Positions 25,003-36,894 of a stretch of DNA of 64,000 bases are shown here, one piece after another; the first letter of the stretch is position 1, and the number at the start of each line of letters is the position of its first letter. Source of the stretch: Novosphingobium colocasiae. GTDB lineage: Bacteria; Pseudomonadota; Alphaproteobacteria; Sphingomonadales; Sphingomonadaceae. Location of the stretch: positions 658,900 through 722,899 of the forward strand of contig NZ_BMZA01000001.1 of the NCBI RefSeq assembly GCF_014652555.1. Direction: 5' to 3'. Position numbers and translations under genes: made by a program. The notes under the pieces were generated by a model, which had not been told where the DNA came from, made no database searches, and saw nothing but the letters and a program-made list of their open reading frames with translations.

Positions 25003-25659
25003 ATGCGCCGGCTGGCCGCGATCCTGCTGCTTTCTTGCACGCTGCCGCTGCTGTCCGCATGCGGCGGCGAACCTGCGCCCGAAGTGGAGGATACCGGCGT
25101 GCCCGACGCCATCGCCGGAATGCAGGCGGGCAAGGCGCAGGCGGCGCAGGGCCAGCAACTGGGTACTCCGAACAAGGACCGCGTCGTTACCCTGGCGGTG
25201 CTGAACAAGCGCAACAACGAAGCCACCGACCTGGTGATGAAGCCGGGCGAATCGCGGCGCATGGGCAACCTCGTGGTCAAGGTCGCCACTTGCGAGAAAT
25301 CGCTGCCCTGGGAACGCCCGCAGGAAGTCGGCGCGTTCGTGCAGGTCTTCGTCGAGGAACGCGCGACGACCGATCAGAAGCTGGCCTGGCACAAGGTGTT
25401 CTCCGGCTGGCTGTTCAAGAACTCGCCAGCACTGAACACCGTGCAGCATCCCATCTATGACGTCTGGGTCAAGGATTGCGCGATGAAGTACCCGGGCGAG
25501 GAGGAAAGCCCGGCAGACGCGGCATCGTCCAGCAGCGCGGCGAAGGCATCGGGCAGTGACAGCACGCCGGCCCCTGCGCCCTCGTCTTCACCTTCAGCAG
25601 CAGTGTCGCCCGTCGCCGCCGCATCGCCGGAAGCCGACCCCGCCGCCACCCAGGACTGA
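25003..25659 (+). CDS. DUF2155 domain lipoprotein
   Basis: 218 residues with a lipoprotein signal (LLSCTLPLLSACGG, lipobox LSAC). The DUF2155 domain has LNKRNNEATDLVMKPGES, LVVKVATCEKSLPWERPQEVGAFVQVF, SGWLFKNSPALNTVQHPIYDVWV, with two conserved cysteines (ATCEK, KDCAMK). The C-terminal 55 residues are Ser/Ala/Pro-rich. It begins 11 bases after NDUFA12. The last 205 bases overlap the convergent aat gene, so the tail is also antisense coding sequence. Confidence 0.9.
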   Translation: MRRLAAILLLSCTLPLLSACGGEPAPEVEDTGVPDAIAGMQAGKAQAAQGQQLGTPNKDRVVTLAVLNKRNNEATDLVMKPGESRRMGNLVVKVATCEKSLPWERPQEVGAFVQVFVEERATTDQKLAWHKVFSGWLFKNSPALNTVQHPIYDVWVKDCAMKYPGEEESPADAASSSSAAKASGSDSTPAPAPSSSPSAAVSPVAAASPEADPAATQD

Positions 25660-26261
25660 GCTGACTGGAGCAGCGCGAGATAGCGCTGCTGCGGCATCTC
25701 CACCGCCCCCAGCGATGCCAGGTGCGGCGTCAGGAACTGGCAATCGAGCAGCGCCGCATGGCCGCGCCGCAGCGCCGCCACCAGCCAGGCCAGCGCGATC
25801 TTCGAGGCATCGGGCACGCGCCAAAACATCGATTCGCCGCAGAATACCCCGTCGAACCCGACGCCATAGAGCCCGCCGACGAGCTCCCGGCTACCGTCCG
25901 CACCGGCCTGCCAGCATTCGATCGAGTGCGCGAGGCCAAGCGCGTTGAGCTGTTCGTAGCTGCGCTGGATGCGATGGCTGATCCAGCTTTGCCCGTCCTC
26001 GGTCGCGCGCGGGGCCGCGCAGGCGTCCATCACGTCCGGGAACGCTGCGTTGCAGGTCACCGTGAAGCGCCCGCGCCGCAGCGTGCGGGCCAGCGAGCGC
26101 GACAGGTGAAAACCGTCGAGCGGGAGGATTGCCCGCTGCCGGGGCTCGATCCAGAAAATTTCGGGATCGTCGCGCCGGTCCGCCATCGGGAAAATGCCGC
26201 TGCGATAGGCCAGCATCAGCAGTTCCGGCTCGATCGGGGCAGGGATCAGATTGGTGGGCAC
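25455..26261 (-). CDS. aat: Leucyl/phenylalanyl-tRNA-protein transferase
   Basis: About 268 residues. Aat adds Leu or Phe from charged tRNA to the N-terminus of proteins with basic N-termini, making them ClpS/ClpAP substrates. Conserved motifs: LLMLAYRSGIFPMA, IFWIEPRQRAILPLDGFHLSRSL, SWISHRIQRSYEQLNALGLAHSIE, ELVGGLYGVGFDGVFCGESMF, LDCQFLTPHLASLGAVE. The GTG at 26261 was chosen; a TTG at 26291 is possible. The C-terminal 60 residues, Ala/Asp/Gly-rich then ending IAQSLTQTS, overlap the DUF2155 gene. clpS is at 46.2 kb. Confidence 0.93.
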   Translation of the reverse strand: MPTNLIPAPIEPELLMLAYRSGIFPMADRRDDPEIFWIEPRQRAILPLDGFHLSRSLARTLRRGRFTVTCNAAFPDVMDACAAPRATEDGQSWISHRIQRSYEQLNALGLAHSIECWQAGADGSRELVGGLYGVGFDGVFCGESMFWRVPDASKIALAWLVAALRRGHAALLDCQFLTPHLASLGAVEMPQQRYLALLQSAQSWVAAGSASGDAAATGDTAAEGEDEGAGAGVLSLPDAFAALLDDAASAGLSSSPGYFIAQSLTQTS

Positions 26262-26390
26262 GACAAGGGTCTTAGCAAAAACAGGTAACAAGACGACACC
26301 CGCGCGCAGGAAATATCGCGAGGCATGGCGAATGTTTCGGCCTCGCGCTTGTCATTCCCGGATTCTGCCTTTAGAGGCACCGACGGCCGC

Positions 26391-26466
26391 AGGAGTGTAG
26401 CTCAGTTGGTAGAGCATCGGTCTCCAAAACCGAGGGCCGCGGGTTCGAATCCTGCCACTCCTGCCA
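26391..26466 (+). tRNA. tRNA-Trp (anticodon CCA)
   Basis: Acceptor AGGAGTG/CACTCCT, D-arm GCTC/GAGC, anticodon stem TCGGT/ACCGA with loop CTCCAAA (anticodon CCA, Trp), T-arm, discriminator G and an encoded CCA at 26464-26466. Confidence 0.96.
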
Positions 26467-26550
26467 AGGTTTCGCGCTCTGCGCAGCGATCGGCCGCATC
26501 GGCGCGTAGCGCGGGCCTCGCCACCTCTCTCAAGGCAAGATCCCTAGGGC

Positions 26551-28446
26551 TCAGATCTCTACCTGGCTGCCCAGTTCGATCACGCGGTTCGTGGGCAGCT
26601 TGAAGAATTCCATCGCGCTCTGGGCGTTGCGCACCATCCAGGCGAACAGCTTTTCCCGCCAGATCGCCATGCCCGGGCGGGCGGAGGGGATCAGCGTCTG
26701 GCGGGCGAGGAAATAGCTGGTCTCCATCGGCCGGAACGGCCCGCCGGCACGGCTTTCCTGCGCCAGTTCGGCGGGGATATCGACCTCGTCCATGAAGCCG
26801 AAGTGGAGCACGATCCGGTAGAAGCCACTCCCCAGGTCCGCCACCTCACTGCGTTCTTTCGGGGCGATGTGCGGCACGCCTTCGTTCGTCACGGTCAGGA
26901 TCACCACCCGTTCGTGGAGGATATGGTTGTGCTTGAGGTTGTGCAGCAGCGCCGGCGGAATACCCTCGGTGGTGGATGCGAGGAACACCGAGGTGCCGGC
27001 CACCCGCTTCACCCGCTCGCCGACGGACTTGAGGAACAGGTCGATCGGCATCGCATCCTCCTCCAGCCGATCACGCACCAGCTTGCGGCCGGTGGCCCAG
27101 GTGGTGAGCAGCGTGAAAGCGATCGCGGCGACCAGCAGCGGGAACCAGCCCCCGTCGGGGATCTTGGTCACGTTGGATGCGAAATAGAGACCATCTACGA
27201 TCAGGAAGACGGCGGTGATCAGCGTCGCCAGCAGCGGGTGCCACTTCCACACGGCGAAAGTCAGCACCGCCACCATGCAGGCGGTGATCAGCATCGTTCC
27301 GGTCACCGCGATGCCATAGGCGGCGGCGAGGTTGCTGGAGCTCTGGAACCCGATCACCAGCAGGATGACGAGGATCAGCAGCGCCCAGTTGACGATCGGC
27401 ACATAGATCTGCCCCGCCGCCCTGGCGCTGGTGTGCATGATCTTGAGGCGCGGCAGGAAGCCCAGTTGCACCGCCTGCTGCGATACCGAATAGGCACCCG
27501 AGATGACCGCCTGGCTGGCGATGATGGTGGCGAGGGTGGCAAGGATCACCAGCGGCAGGCGGGCCCATTCCGGGGCCAGGAAGAAGAACGGGTTCGACAC
27601 TGCAGCGGGGTTTGTCATCAGCAGCGCCGATTGCCCCAGGTAGTTGATCAGGAGACACGGGAACGCGATGTACAGCCACGAGATCATGATCGCCTTGCGG
27701 CCGAAGTGCCCCATGTCGGCATAGAGCGCCTCTGCCCCGGTGACCGCGAGGACGACGGAACCCAGCGCCAGGAACGCGAGCTTCGGGTCGATCAGGAAGA
27801 ACTCCAGCGCATAGTGCGGGCTGAGCGCCCACAGCACTTGCGGGGCGCTGGCGATATTAATGACCCCCAGCGCTGCCAGGACGATGAAGTAGACGATCAT
27901 CACCGGCCCGAACAGCTTGCCGACCACCGCCGTGCCGTAGGACTGGATGGCGAACAGGCCGAACAGGATGCCGATCGATAACGGCAGTACCCAGTCGGCA
28001 AAGGCGGGGTTGACGACGGTCAGCCCTTCGACGGCGGACAGGACCGAGATCGCCGGGGTGATGATGGCATCGCCATAGAACAGCGCGGTCGCCACCACCC
28101 CCAGCATCGCGATCACCGGGGTCCAGCGGTTCGGGCCCAGCTTGCGCCCGATCAGCGCCAGCAGGGCCAGGCTGCCGCCTTCGCCCTTGTTGTCGGCCCG
28201 CAGGATCACGAGGACGTATTTCAGCGTGACGATCAGCATCATCGTCCAGAAGATCAGCGAAAGCACGCCGAAGATATGCGGGGCATCGACCGTCAGCGGG
28301 TGATGGCCGATGAAGCTTTCCTTTAGCGCATAGAGCGGCGAGGTGCCGATATCGCCGAACACCACGCCGATCGCGCCGATCGCCAGGGCGGTCTGGCTGT
28401 CGGGGTGGGCGTGCGCGCCCTGCGGATCGGTGGAGGCATCGCTCAT
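26551..28446 (-). CDS. kup: KUP-family low-affinity potassium transporter
   Basis: 631 residues with twelve membrane segments and a soluble C-terminal part. The KUP signature GVVFGDIGTSPLYALKE begins near residue 27, and GEGGSLALLALI and DAIITPAISVLSAVEG follow. Kup takes up K+ with protons at moderate affinity. It faces away from the kdp operon that starts 140 bases from its ATG, so constitutive and inducible potassium uptake share this divergent region. Confidence 0.96.
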   Translation of the reverse strand: MSDASTDPQGAHAHPDSQTALAIGAIGVVFGDIGTSPLYALKESFIGHHPLTVDAPHIFGVLSLIFWTMMLIVTLKYVLVILRADNKGEGGSLALLALIGRKLGPNRWTPVIAMLGVVATALFYGDAIITPAISVLSAVEGLTVVNPAFADWVLPLSIGILFGLFAIQSYGTAVVGKLFGPVMIVYFIVLAALGVINIASAPQVLWALSPHYALEFFLIDPKLAFLALGSVVLAVTGAEALYADMGHFGRKAIMISWLYIAFPCLLINYLGQSALLMTNPAAVSNPFFFLAPEWARLPLVILATLATIIASQAVISGAYSVSQQAVQLGFLPRLKIMHTSARAAGQIYVPIVNWALLILVILLVIGFQSSSNLAAAYGIAVTGTMLITACMVAVLTFAVWKWHPLLATLITAVFLIVDGLYFASNVTKIPDGGWFPLLVAAIAFTLLTTWATGRKLVRDRLEEDAMPIDLFLKSVGERVKRVAGTSVFLASTTEGIPPALLHNLKHNHILHERVVILTVTNEGVPHIAPKERSEVADLGSGFYRIVLHFGFMDEVDIPAELAQESRAGGPFRPMETSYFLARQTLIPSARPGMAIWREKLFAWMVRNAQSAMEFFKLPTNRVIELGSQVEI

Positions 28447-28585
28447 GGTTTGCGCGCGTATCCCCGCGCGCGCGACGGCGCTACGAATTTTACGGAAGCT
28501 TTACGGTCGGGGCCGTTTTCCCTGTAGAACCTTTACGCCGGAAGGGCGCACATGAACCACCGCACACTTGGTGCGGGAGCGTTTC

Positions 28586-28870
28586 ATGTCACCACATCTT
28601 GAACGGCTGCAACAGGGGCGGCGCTGGTGGACGGCCGAGGTCGTCCTGCGTGGCATCGGCCTGCTGTTGCTCGCGTCTTGCTACCGTTTGGCGCTCTTCA
28701 CGCATCGTGTGGTGGCGCTGCCGCACCACGCCACGCCGGGTGACTTCGCCCTGTGCCTGGGGATCATCGCCTCGCTCACCTGCGGCCTGGCGCTGAGTCT
28801 TTTCGGCCCCCGCCTGTTGGCGGAAGTCCCGCTGTCCGCGCTCAACGCCCCTTACTGGAAGGATCGCTAG
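28586..28870 (+). CDS. Small membrane protein at the head of the kdp operon
   Basis: 94 residues with two hydrophobic helices (VVLRGIGLLLLASCYRLALF and FALCLGIIASLTCGLALSLF), ending YWKDR. GGGAG sits at the proper distance before the ATG at 28586. Its stop (TAG, 28868-28870) directly abuts the ATG of the next micro-ORF, so it belongs to the kdp transcript. I recognise no family; a regulatory or accessory role in K+ transport is only inferred from position. Confidence 0.7.
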   Translation: MSPHLERLQQGRRWWTAEVVLRGIGLLLLASCYRLALFTHRVVALPHHATPGDFALCLGIIASLTCGLALSLFGPRLLAEVPLSALNAPYWKDR

Positions 28871-28954
28871 ATGCCCGACCTGTCGTGGCTCGCCCTGCTG
28901 GGCGGCCTGTTCCTCATCACCCTGGCGTTCGTGCGCCTGTGCGAAAAAGCCTGA
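28871..28954 (+). CDS. 27-residue membrane micro-protein of the kdp operon
   Basis: MPDLSWLALLGGLFLITLAF then VRLCEKA. One membrane helix with a short charged end containing LCEK. The ATG abuts the preceding stop codon and its TGA is ten bases before kdpF, with GAGGAGA in the gap serving kdpF. From memory, single-helix peptides ending in a (V/A)xLCE(R/K) motif are common upstream of kdpF or kdpA in proteobacteria, though often unannotated. Confidence 0.65.
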   Translation: MPDLSWLALLGGLFLITLAFVRLCEKA

Positions 28955-28964
28955 GGAGACCGCG

Positions 28965-29054
28965 ATGACCCTGCCGCTCGCGCTCGCCGGCCTCACCGCC
29001 GCCGGGCTGCTCGTCTATCTGGTCGCCGTGCTCGTGCGGCCCGAACGCTTCTGA
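28965..29054 (+). CDS. kdpF: K+-transporting ATPase subunit KdpF
   Basis: 29 residues with one helix ([18 protein letters not shown]) ending RPERF, the standard KdpF signature. KdpF stabilises the KdpABC complex in the membrane. GAGGAG is upstream and kdpA starts 13 bases later. Confidence 0.92.
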   Translation: MTLPLALAGLTAAGLLVYLVAVLVRPERF

Positions 29055-29067
29055 ACGGACGTATGAC

Positions 29068-30771
29068 ATGACCATCGAAGGCTGGACGCTGATCCTCCTC
29101 TTCACCGCGCTGACCATCGCTCTGGCGAAACCGGTCGGTGTGTTCCTGTTCGCCCTGTATGAGGGGCGGAGCACCCCGCTGCACCCGGTGCTGGGCCCGG
29201 TCGAGCGCGGCTTTTACCGTCTCGCCGGGGTCAGGCCTGACGCCGAGCAGAGCTGGCGCGCATATGCGCTGCACATGCTGCTGTTCCAACTGGTGCTGAC
29301 GGTGTTCACTTATGCCCTGCTGCGGCTTCAGGCGGTGCTGCCGCTCAACCCGCGCGGACTGGCCGCCGTCGGCCCGGATGGGGCGATGAACACCGCGATC
29401 GCGTTTGTCACCAACACCAACTGGCAGTGGTATGCGGGCGAAGGCACGCTTTCCAACCTCAGCCAGATGGTGGCGCTGACTATCCACAATTTCCTCTCCG
29501 CCGCCACCGGCATCGCCATCGCCTTCGCGCTGTTCCGCGGCTTCGCGCGGCGCGAGGCGGGGACGATCGGCAATTTCTGGGCCGATTGCACACGGGTGAC
29601 GCTCTACCTGCTGCTGCCGGCCTGCGTCATCTACGCGCTGTTCCTGGTGGCGAGCGGGGTGCCGCAGACGCTGGCATCCAGCATCGATGCGACGACGCTG
29701 GAAGGGGCGAAGCAGACGCTGATCCTGGGGCCGGTCGCCAGCCAGGAAGCGATCAAGATGCTTGGGACGAACGGCGGTGGCTTCTTCAACGCCAACAGCG
29801 CCCATCCGTTCGAGAATCCCACCGCATTGACCAATCTCGTGCAGATGCTGTCGATCTTCGCGATCGGCTCGGGCCTGACCTGGTGTTTCGGCAAGGCCGT
29901 GGGCAACACGCGCCAGGGCTGGGCGATCCTCGCGGCGATGATGGTACTGTTTCTCACCGGGGCCGGCATTGCCTACTGGCAGGAAGCGGCGGGCAATCCG
30001 GTGCTGCACAACCTGGGCGTGGCCGGCGGCAACATGGAAGGCAAGGAAGTCCGCTTCGGCATCGCCGCCAGTGCGCTGTTCTCGGTCGTCACCACCGCCG
30101 CTTCGTGCGGCGCGGTCAATGCCATGCATGACAGCTTTACCGCGCTCGGCGGCGTGATCCCGCTGTTCAACATGCAACTGGGCGAGATCGTCGTCGGCGG
30201 AGTCGGGGCCGGCATTTACGGCTTCCTGCTGTTCGCGCTGCTGGCGGTGTTCATCGCCGGGCTGATGGTCGGCCGCACACCCGAATATGTCGGCAAGAAG
30301 ATCGAGGCGCGCGAAGTGAAGCTGGCAGTGCTGGCCATCGCCGTCCTGCCGTTGTGCATCCTGGGCTTCACCGCGATCAGCGCGGTGCTGCCCGCCGGGC
30401 TTGCCGGGCCGCTCAACAAGGGGCCGCACGGCTTTACCGAAATCCTCTATGCCTATTCCTCGGGCACCGGCAACAACGGCTCCGCCTTTGCCGGGCTGAC
30501 GGCCGGGACGCCGTTCTACAACGGCCTGCTGGGCATCGCGATGTGGATCGGCCGGTTCTTCATGATCGTCCCCGCGCTCGCCATCGCCGGCAGCCTGGCC
30601 GCCAAGAAGTACACGCCCGAAACCGCCGGCTCGTTCCCGACCACGGGACCGCTGTGGATCGGCCTGCTGGTGGCCATCATCCTGATCGTCGGCGGCCTCA
30701 CCTTTCTTCCCGGCCTCGCGCTTGGTCCGATTGCCGATCATCTCGCGATGATCTCCGGCCGGCTGTTCTGA
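29068..30771 (+). CDS. kdpA: K+-transporting ATPase subunit KdpA
   Basis: 567 residues, ten membrane helices; KdpA forms the K+ channel-like pathway of the high-affinity KdpFABC pump. Selectivity-filter-like loops are visible: [48 protein letters not shown] and [13 protein letters not shown]. Normal length. It is flanked by kdpF and kdpB with short spacers in one operon. Confidence 0.98.
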   Translation: MTIEGWTLILLFTALTIALAKPVGVFLFALYEGRSTPLHPVLGPVERGFYRLAGVRPDAEQSWRAYALHMLLFQLVLTVFTYALLRLQAVLPLNPRGLAAVGPDGAMNTAIAFVTNTNWQWYAGEGTLSNLSQMVALTIHNFLSAATGIAIAFALFRGFARREAGTIGNFWADCTRVTLYLLLPACVIYALFLVASGVPQTLASSIDATTLEGAKQTLILGPVASQEAIKMLGTNGGGFFNANSAHPFENPTALTNLVQMLSIFAIGSGLTWCFGKAVGNTRQGWAILAAMMVLFLTGAGIAYWQEAAGNPVLHNLGVAGGNMEGKEVRFGIAASALFSVVTTAASCGAVNAMHDSFTALGGVIPLFNMQLGEIVVGGVGAGIYGFLLFALLAVFIAGLMVGRTPEYVGKKIEAREVKLAVLAIAVLPLCILGFTAISAVLPAGLAGPLNKGPHGFTEILYAYSSGTGNNGSAFAGLTAGTPFYNGLLGIAMWIGRFFMIVPALAIAGSLAAKKYTPETAGSFPTTGPLWIGLLVAIILIVGGLTFLPGLALGPIADHLAMISGRLF

Positions 30772-30784
30772 GGGATTGACCATC

Positions 30785-32800
<2,016 letters not shown>

Positions 32801-32810
32801 GGACTATCAC

Positions 32811-33398
32811 ATGACCAAGGAATTCTCCGCCGCCCTGCGCCCCGCCATCGTGCTGACCGTGCTGTTCGCGCTGCTGCTCGGCATCGCTTACCCGCTGGCC
32901 CTGACCGGCATCGCCCAGGTGGTTTTTCCCGGCGCAGCCAACGGCAGCCTGATCGCGCGCGATGGCCGGATCGTCGGCTCGCACCTGATCGGGCAGGGCT
33001 TCACCGCCGATCGCTATTTTCACGGCCGCCCCTCCGCCGCCGGCAAGGGCTATGACGCGACCGCCTCGGCCGGGTCCAATCTCGGCCCGACCAGCCAGGC
33101 TCTGGCGGACCGCGTGAAGGGCGATGTCGCCGCGCTCGGGGCCGTGCCGGGGGTTTCGGTTCCGGCCGACCTCGTGACCACCTCCGCCTCGGGCCTCGAT
33201 CCTCATGTCAGCCCCGATGCCGCCTATTGGCAGGCATCGCGCGTTGCCCGCGCAAGGGGGATGGATGAAGCGGCGCTGCGCCGGATGATCGCCGCGCACA
33301 CCGAGGGCCCCGCGCTTGGTTTTCTCGGCGAACCCCGGGTTAATGTGCTCGAACTCAACCTCGCTCTCGACAAAGCTGCGGGCGCGCGCAAACACTGA
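32811..33398 (+). CDS. kdpC: K+-transporting ATPase subunit KdpC
   Basis: 195 residues: one N-terminal membrane helix ([19 protein letters not shown]) and a periplasmic domain with the conserved [25 protein letters not shown] motif (GSxLIGQxF) and [19 protein letters not shown]. KdpC assists ATP binding by KdpB. The following kdpD starts three bases after its stop. Confidence 0.97.
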   Translation: MTKEFSAALRPAIVLTVLFALLLGIAYPLALTGIAQVVFPGAANGSLIARDGRIVGSHLIGQGFTADRYFHGRPSAAGKGYDATASAGSNLGPTSQALADRVKGDVAALGAVPGVSVPADLVTTSASGLDPHVSPDAAYWQASRVARARGMDEAALRRMIAAHTEGPALGFLGEPRVNVLELNLALDKAAGARKH

Positions 33399-33401
33399 CG
33401 G

Positions 33402-36059
33402 ATGAGCGAACCGCGCCCCGATCCCGAAGCGCTCCTGCGCGCCGCCGCGCGCGAGGGGAAGGGCCGCCTCAAGGTATTCCTTGGGGCGGCTCCGGGCGTG
33501 GGCAAGACCTTCGAGATGCTGTCAGACGGGGCCGGTCGGCGCGACGCCGGAGTGGACGTGGTGATCGGCGTGGTGGAAACCCACGGTCGCCGCGAAACCG
33601 AGGCCAAGGTGCATGGCTTCGAACTGATTCCGCGCCGGCAGATCGCCTATCAGGGCCATGTGCTGGAAGAGATGGACATCGACGCCGTGCTGGCGCGCAA
33701 GCCGGCGCTGGTGCTGGTCGATGAACTGGCGCACACCAACGCGCCGGGCAGTCGCCATGACAAGCGCTATCAGGATGTCGAGGAACTGCTGGAAGCCGGG
33801 ATCGACGTCTACTCCACCCTCAACATCCAGCATCTCGAAAGCCTGAACGATCTGGTGGCCTCGTTCACCCGCGTCCGCGTTCGAGAAACCCTGCCAGACC
33901 GCGTGATCGAGGATGCCGATCTGGAGATCGTCGATATCCCGCCCGACGAGCTGATCGAGCGGCTGCGCGAGGGCAAGGTCTATGTCCCGGCTGAAGCATC
34001 CCGCGCGCTCGGCCACTTCTTTACAAAGTCGAACCTCTCGGCGCTGCGCGAACTGGCGCTGCGGCGCGCGGCGCAGGCGGTCGATGCGCAGATGCTCGAT
34101 TACATGCGGGCCAACGCGGTGGGCGGCAATTTCGCCGTCAACGACCGGCTGATCGTGGCGATCAGCGAGCAGCCCGGCGCGCCCGAACTGGTGCGCGCGG
34201 CCAAGCGGCTGGCCGATGCGCTGCGCGCGCCGTGGACGGCAATCCACATCGAAACGCCGCGCACCAGCGGCTTTACCGCCGCCGAGAACACCCAACTGGC
34301 AGAAACCATGCACCTCGCCTCGCAGCTTGGTGCCCAGGTGGCCACAGTGCCCGCCGAAACCGTGGTGCAGGGCCTCATGCAGTTCGCGGCGGAGGCGCGC
34401 GCCACCCAGCTTATCGTCGGCAAATCGATCCGCTCGCGCTGGTTCGAGCTGCGCCACGGCTCGATCGTCGATCGGCTGGTGCGCGAAACGCCGGAGCTGG
34501 CGGTGCATGTCGTGCCGCTGCCGCCCGGCTCCGGCACCCGGCCCGCCCGGCCGCAGCGGCGATCGGGCGCGTGGGGCTCGCTTGAGGGCTATCTGCTGTC
34601 GCTGGGGATGACCGGGCTGGTCACCCTCCTCGGCGCAGCGCTGTTCGCGCGCGGCAATATAACCAATATCGGCCTGCTGTTCCTGCTGCCGGTGCTGTTC
34701 GCGGCAACCCGCTATGGCCTGCGGTCAGGCGTGGTGACGGGGTTGGTATCCTCGCTCGCCTACAATTTCTTCTTCATCCCGCCCACGCACACGTTCACCA
34801 TCGAAGATCCGCAGAACATCATCACCGTGCTGGTGCTACTTGGGGTTGCCGTGGTGGGTAGCCAGTTGGCGGCCCGGCTGCGCGATCAGGCGGTGCTGGC
34901 CCGCGCCAGTTCGGCACAGAACAGTTCGCTGGCCGGATTCGCGCGTCAGTTGACGGGCATCAGCAGCACCGACGAATTCGCGCGGCTGGTGTGTGCGGAA
35001 GTCGGTCGTCTGTTCGGGATCAACACTCTGGTGTTGGTGCCGGACGGGGACGGCCTGCCGGTGCGATCATCGCAGCCGCCCGGCTGCCAGCTTGAAGTGC
35101 TGGACGCCGCCGCCGCGCGCTGGTGCTTCGATAACCGCAGGCCCGCCGGCCGGGGGTCGGACACGCTGACCGCATCCGAATGGCTGTTCTACCCGCTGGG
35201 CACGGCGGACGAGGTGCTGGCGGTATTCGGCGTGGCGCGGCCGGATGCGCGTGCTCCGGTGCGGGCGGACCAGTTGCCGCTGTTGCTCAGTCTGTTGGAC
35301 CAGGCCGGGCTGGCGCTGGAACGGATCGTGCTGGAGGACGAGATGCTGAGCCTCGCCCAGGTGCGCGAGCGCGACCGGCTGCGTCACGCGCTGCTGTCCT
35401 CGGTCAGCCACGATCTGCGCACCCCGCTCACCACCATTCTCGGCTCGTTGCAGGAAATCACGCCGCTGTCGCCGGAACAGGACATCCAGCTCGCCGCGAC
35501 CCGGACCGAGGCCGAACGGCTGCACCGGTTCGTCGCCAACCTCCTCGACATGGTTCGCATAGAAGCGGGATCGCTGCACCAGAGCATCGAGCCGGTCGAT
35601 CTGCCGGAAGCGGTCGCCAGCGCCTTGCACGACCTTGGTGCGGCGCTGAAGGACCATCCCGCGCGGATTGTCATCCCGCCCGACCTGCCGCTGGTCCTCG
35701 TCGATCCGCAACTGTTCCATCACTGCCTGATCAACCTCATTGAAAACGCGGCGAAGTACGGCAACAGCGGGGCTCCGGTTACCGTCAGGGCGAGCGGCGA
35801 TGCCACCGGGCTGGCGCTGTCGATCGAGGATGAAGGGCCGGGCATCCCGGAAGGGCAGGAGACGCGCATTTTCGAGACTTTCGCACGGATCGAAGGGTCC
35901 GATCGCCGTGGCGGGACCGGCCTTGGCCTTGCGATCGTCAAGGGCTTCGCCGAAGCGATGGGGCTTCAGGTTTCGGCCGCCAACCGCACCGATCGCCCAG
36001 GTGCCGCCTTTACCATCCGCTTTGCGGCGGACCAGTTGCGGGAGCTGCCCGGCCTATGA
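33402..36059 (+). CDS. kdpD: Sensor histidine kinase KdpD
   Basis: 885 residues. N-terminal KdpD domain with Walker A GAAPGVGKT (28-36) and LVDELAHTNAPGSRH, a USP-like domain (about 245-370), four membrane helices (about 395-500), a GAF-like domain, then the kinase core with H670 (SSVSHDLRTPLTT) and ATPase boxes (NLIENAAKYG, DEGPGIP, GGTGLGLAI). It senses K+ limitation and phosphorylates KdpE. Its stop overlaps kdpE (ATGA). Confidence 0.97.
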   Translation: MSEPRPDPEALLRAAAREGKGRLKVFLGAAPGVGKTFEMLSDGAGRRDAGVDVVIGVVETHGRRETEAKVHGFELIPRRQIAYQGHVLEEMDIDAVLARKPALVLVDELAHTNAPGSRHDKRYQDVEELLEAGIDVYSTLNIQHLESLNDLVASFTRVRVRETLPDRVIEDADLEIVDIPPDELIERLREGKVYVPAEASRALGHFFTKSNLSALRELALRRAAQAVDAQMLDYMRANAVGGNFAVNDRLIVAISEQPGAPELVRAAKRLADALRAPWTAIHIETPRTSGFTAAENTQLAETMHLASQLGAQVATVPAETVVQGLMQFAAEARATQLIVGKSIRSRWFELRHGSIVDRLVRETPELAVHVVPLPPGSGTRPARPQRRSGAWGSLEGYLLSLGMTGLVTLLGAALFARGNITNIGLLFLLPVLFAATRYGLRSGVVTGLVSSLAYNFFFIPPTHTFTIEDPQNIITVLVLLGVAVVGSQLAARLRDQAVLARASSAQNSSLAGFARQLTGISSTDEFARLVCAEVGRLFGINTLVLVPDGDGLPVRSSQPPGCQLEVLDAAAARWCFDNRRPAGRGSDTLTASEWLFYPLGTADEVLAVFGVARPDARAPVRADQLPLLLSLLDQAGLALERIVLEDEMLSLAQVRERDRLRHALLSSVSHDLRTPLTTILGSLQEITPLSPEQDIQLAATRTEAERLHRFVANLLDMVRIEAGSLHQSIEPVDLPEAVASALHDLGAALKDHPARIVIPPDLPLVLVDPQLFHHCLINLIENAAKYGNSGAPVTVRASGDATGLALSIEDEGPGIPEGQETRIFETFARIEGSDRRGGTGLGLAIVKGFAEAMGLQVSAANRTDRPGAAFTIRFAADQLRELPGL

Positions 36060-36745
36060 AGACCCCGCTGACCGTGCTGGTGGTGGATGATGAACCGGCG
36101 ATCCGGCGGCTGCTCCACGCCGGCCTTGTGCGCGCCGACTATCGCGTGGTCGAGGCGGGGACCGCGCGGGAGGCGCTGACGTCGGTGCAGATCGACAAGC
36201 CGGATATCGTCCTGCTCGATCTCGGCCTGCCGGACCGGGACGGGCTGGAACTGATCCCGATCATCAAGGCTGCCGGCGCGGCGGTGATTGTCGTATCGGC
36301 GCGCGATGCGACCGACCAGAAGGTCGCCGCGCTCGATCTGGGGGCGGACGACTATGTCTCCAAGCCGTTCGACAGCGAGGAAGTCCTTGCCCGCATCCGC
36401 GCCGCCTTGCGCCATCGCCTCGCCAGCACCACCAGCGATCCGGTGGTCCGCCAGGGCGATGTGGAGATCGATCTGGCGCTGCGGCTGGTGCGCAAGGCGG
36501 GCCGCGAGGTCCACCTGACGCCGAAGGAATACGGCTTCGTCGCGGAGCTGGCGAAAAGCCCCGGCAAGGTCGTCACCCACAGCAGTCTGCTGCGTGAAGT
36601 GTGGGGACCGGGCCACGAAACCGACGTCGAATACCTGCGCGTCGCGGCAAGGGGCGTGCGGCGAAAGCTGGAAGACGACCCCGCCCGCCCCTCGCTGATC
36701 CGCAACGAGCCCGGTGTCGGATATCGGCTGGTCACCTCGTATTGA
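36056..36745 (+). CDS. kdpE: Response regulator KdpE
   Basis: 229 residues: receiver domain with D11-D12 (VVDDEP), phosphoacceptor D55 (IVLLDLGLPDRDG) and K104-region SKPF, then an OmpR-type winged helix (LTPKEYGFVAELAKSPGKVVTH, VGYRLV). It activates kdp expression. It overlaps kdpD by four bases and ends the operon. Confidence 0.97.
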   Translation: MKTPLTVLVVDDEPAIRRLLHAGLVRADYRVVEAGTAREALTSVQIDKPDIVLLDLGLPDRDGLELIPIIKAAGAAVIVVSARDATDQKVAALDLGADDYVSKPFDSEEVLARIRAALRHRLASTTSDPVVRQGDVEIDLALRLVRKAGREVHLTPKEYGFVAELAKSPGKVVTHSSLLREVWGPGHETDVEYLRVAARGVRRKLEDDPARPSLIRNEPGVGYRLVTSY

Positions 36746-36894
36746 ATGGTGTCAGGTAGCGGGTCGAAGATTTGTGATGAAATAACAGATATCAGCGCGA
36801 TTTGCGTCTCGCGTACAGAAGTGAGCGGAACTTCGCAGTGCGGATCAAGTTCCTGATTACACTCGCCCGCTCGGGCTGATTACGTGGAATCAGG

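Noticed and set aside
36746..36894. Possible kdpE-operon terminator or regulatory RNA
   Set aside because: No stem-loop with a U-run was found; only the weak EcfG-like site stands out.
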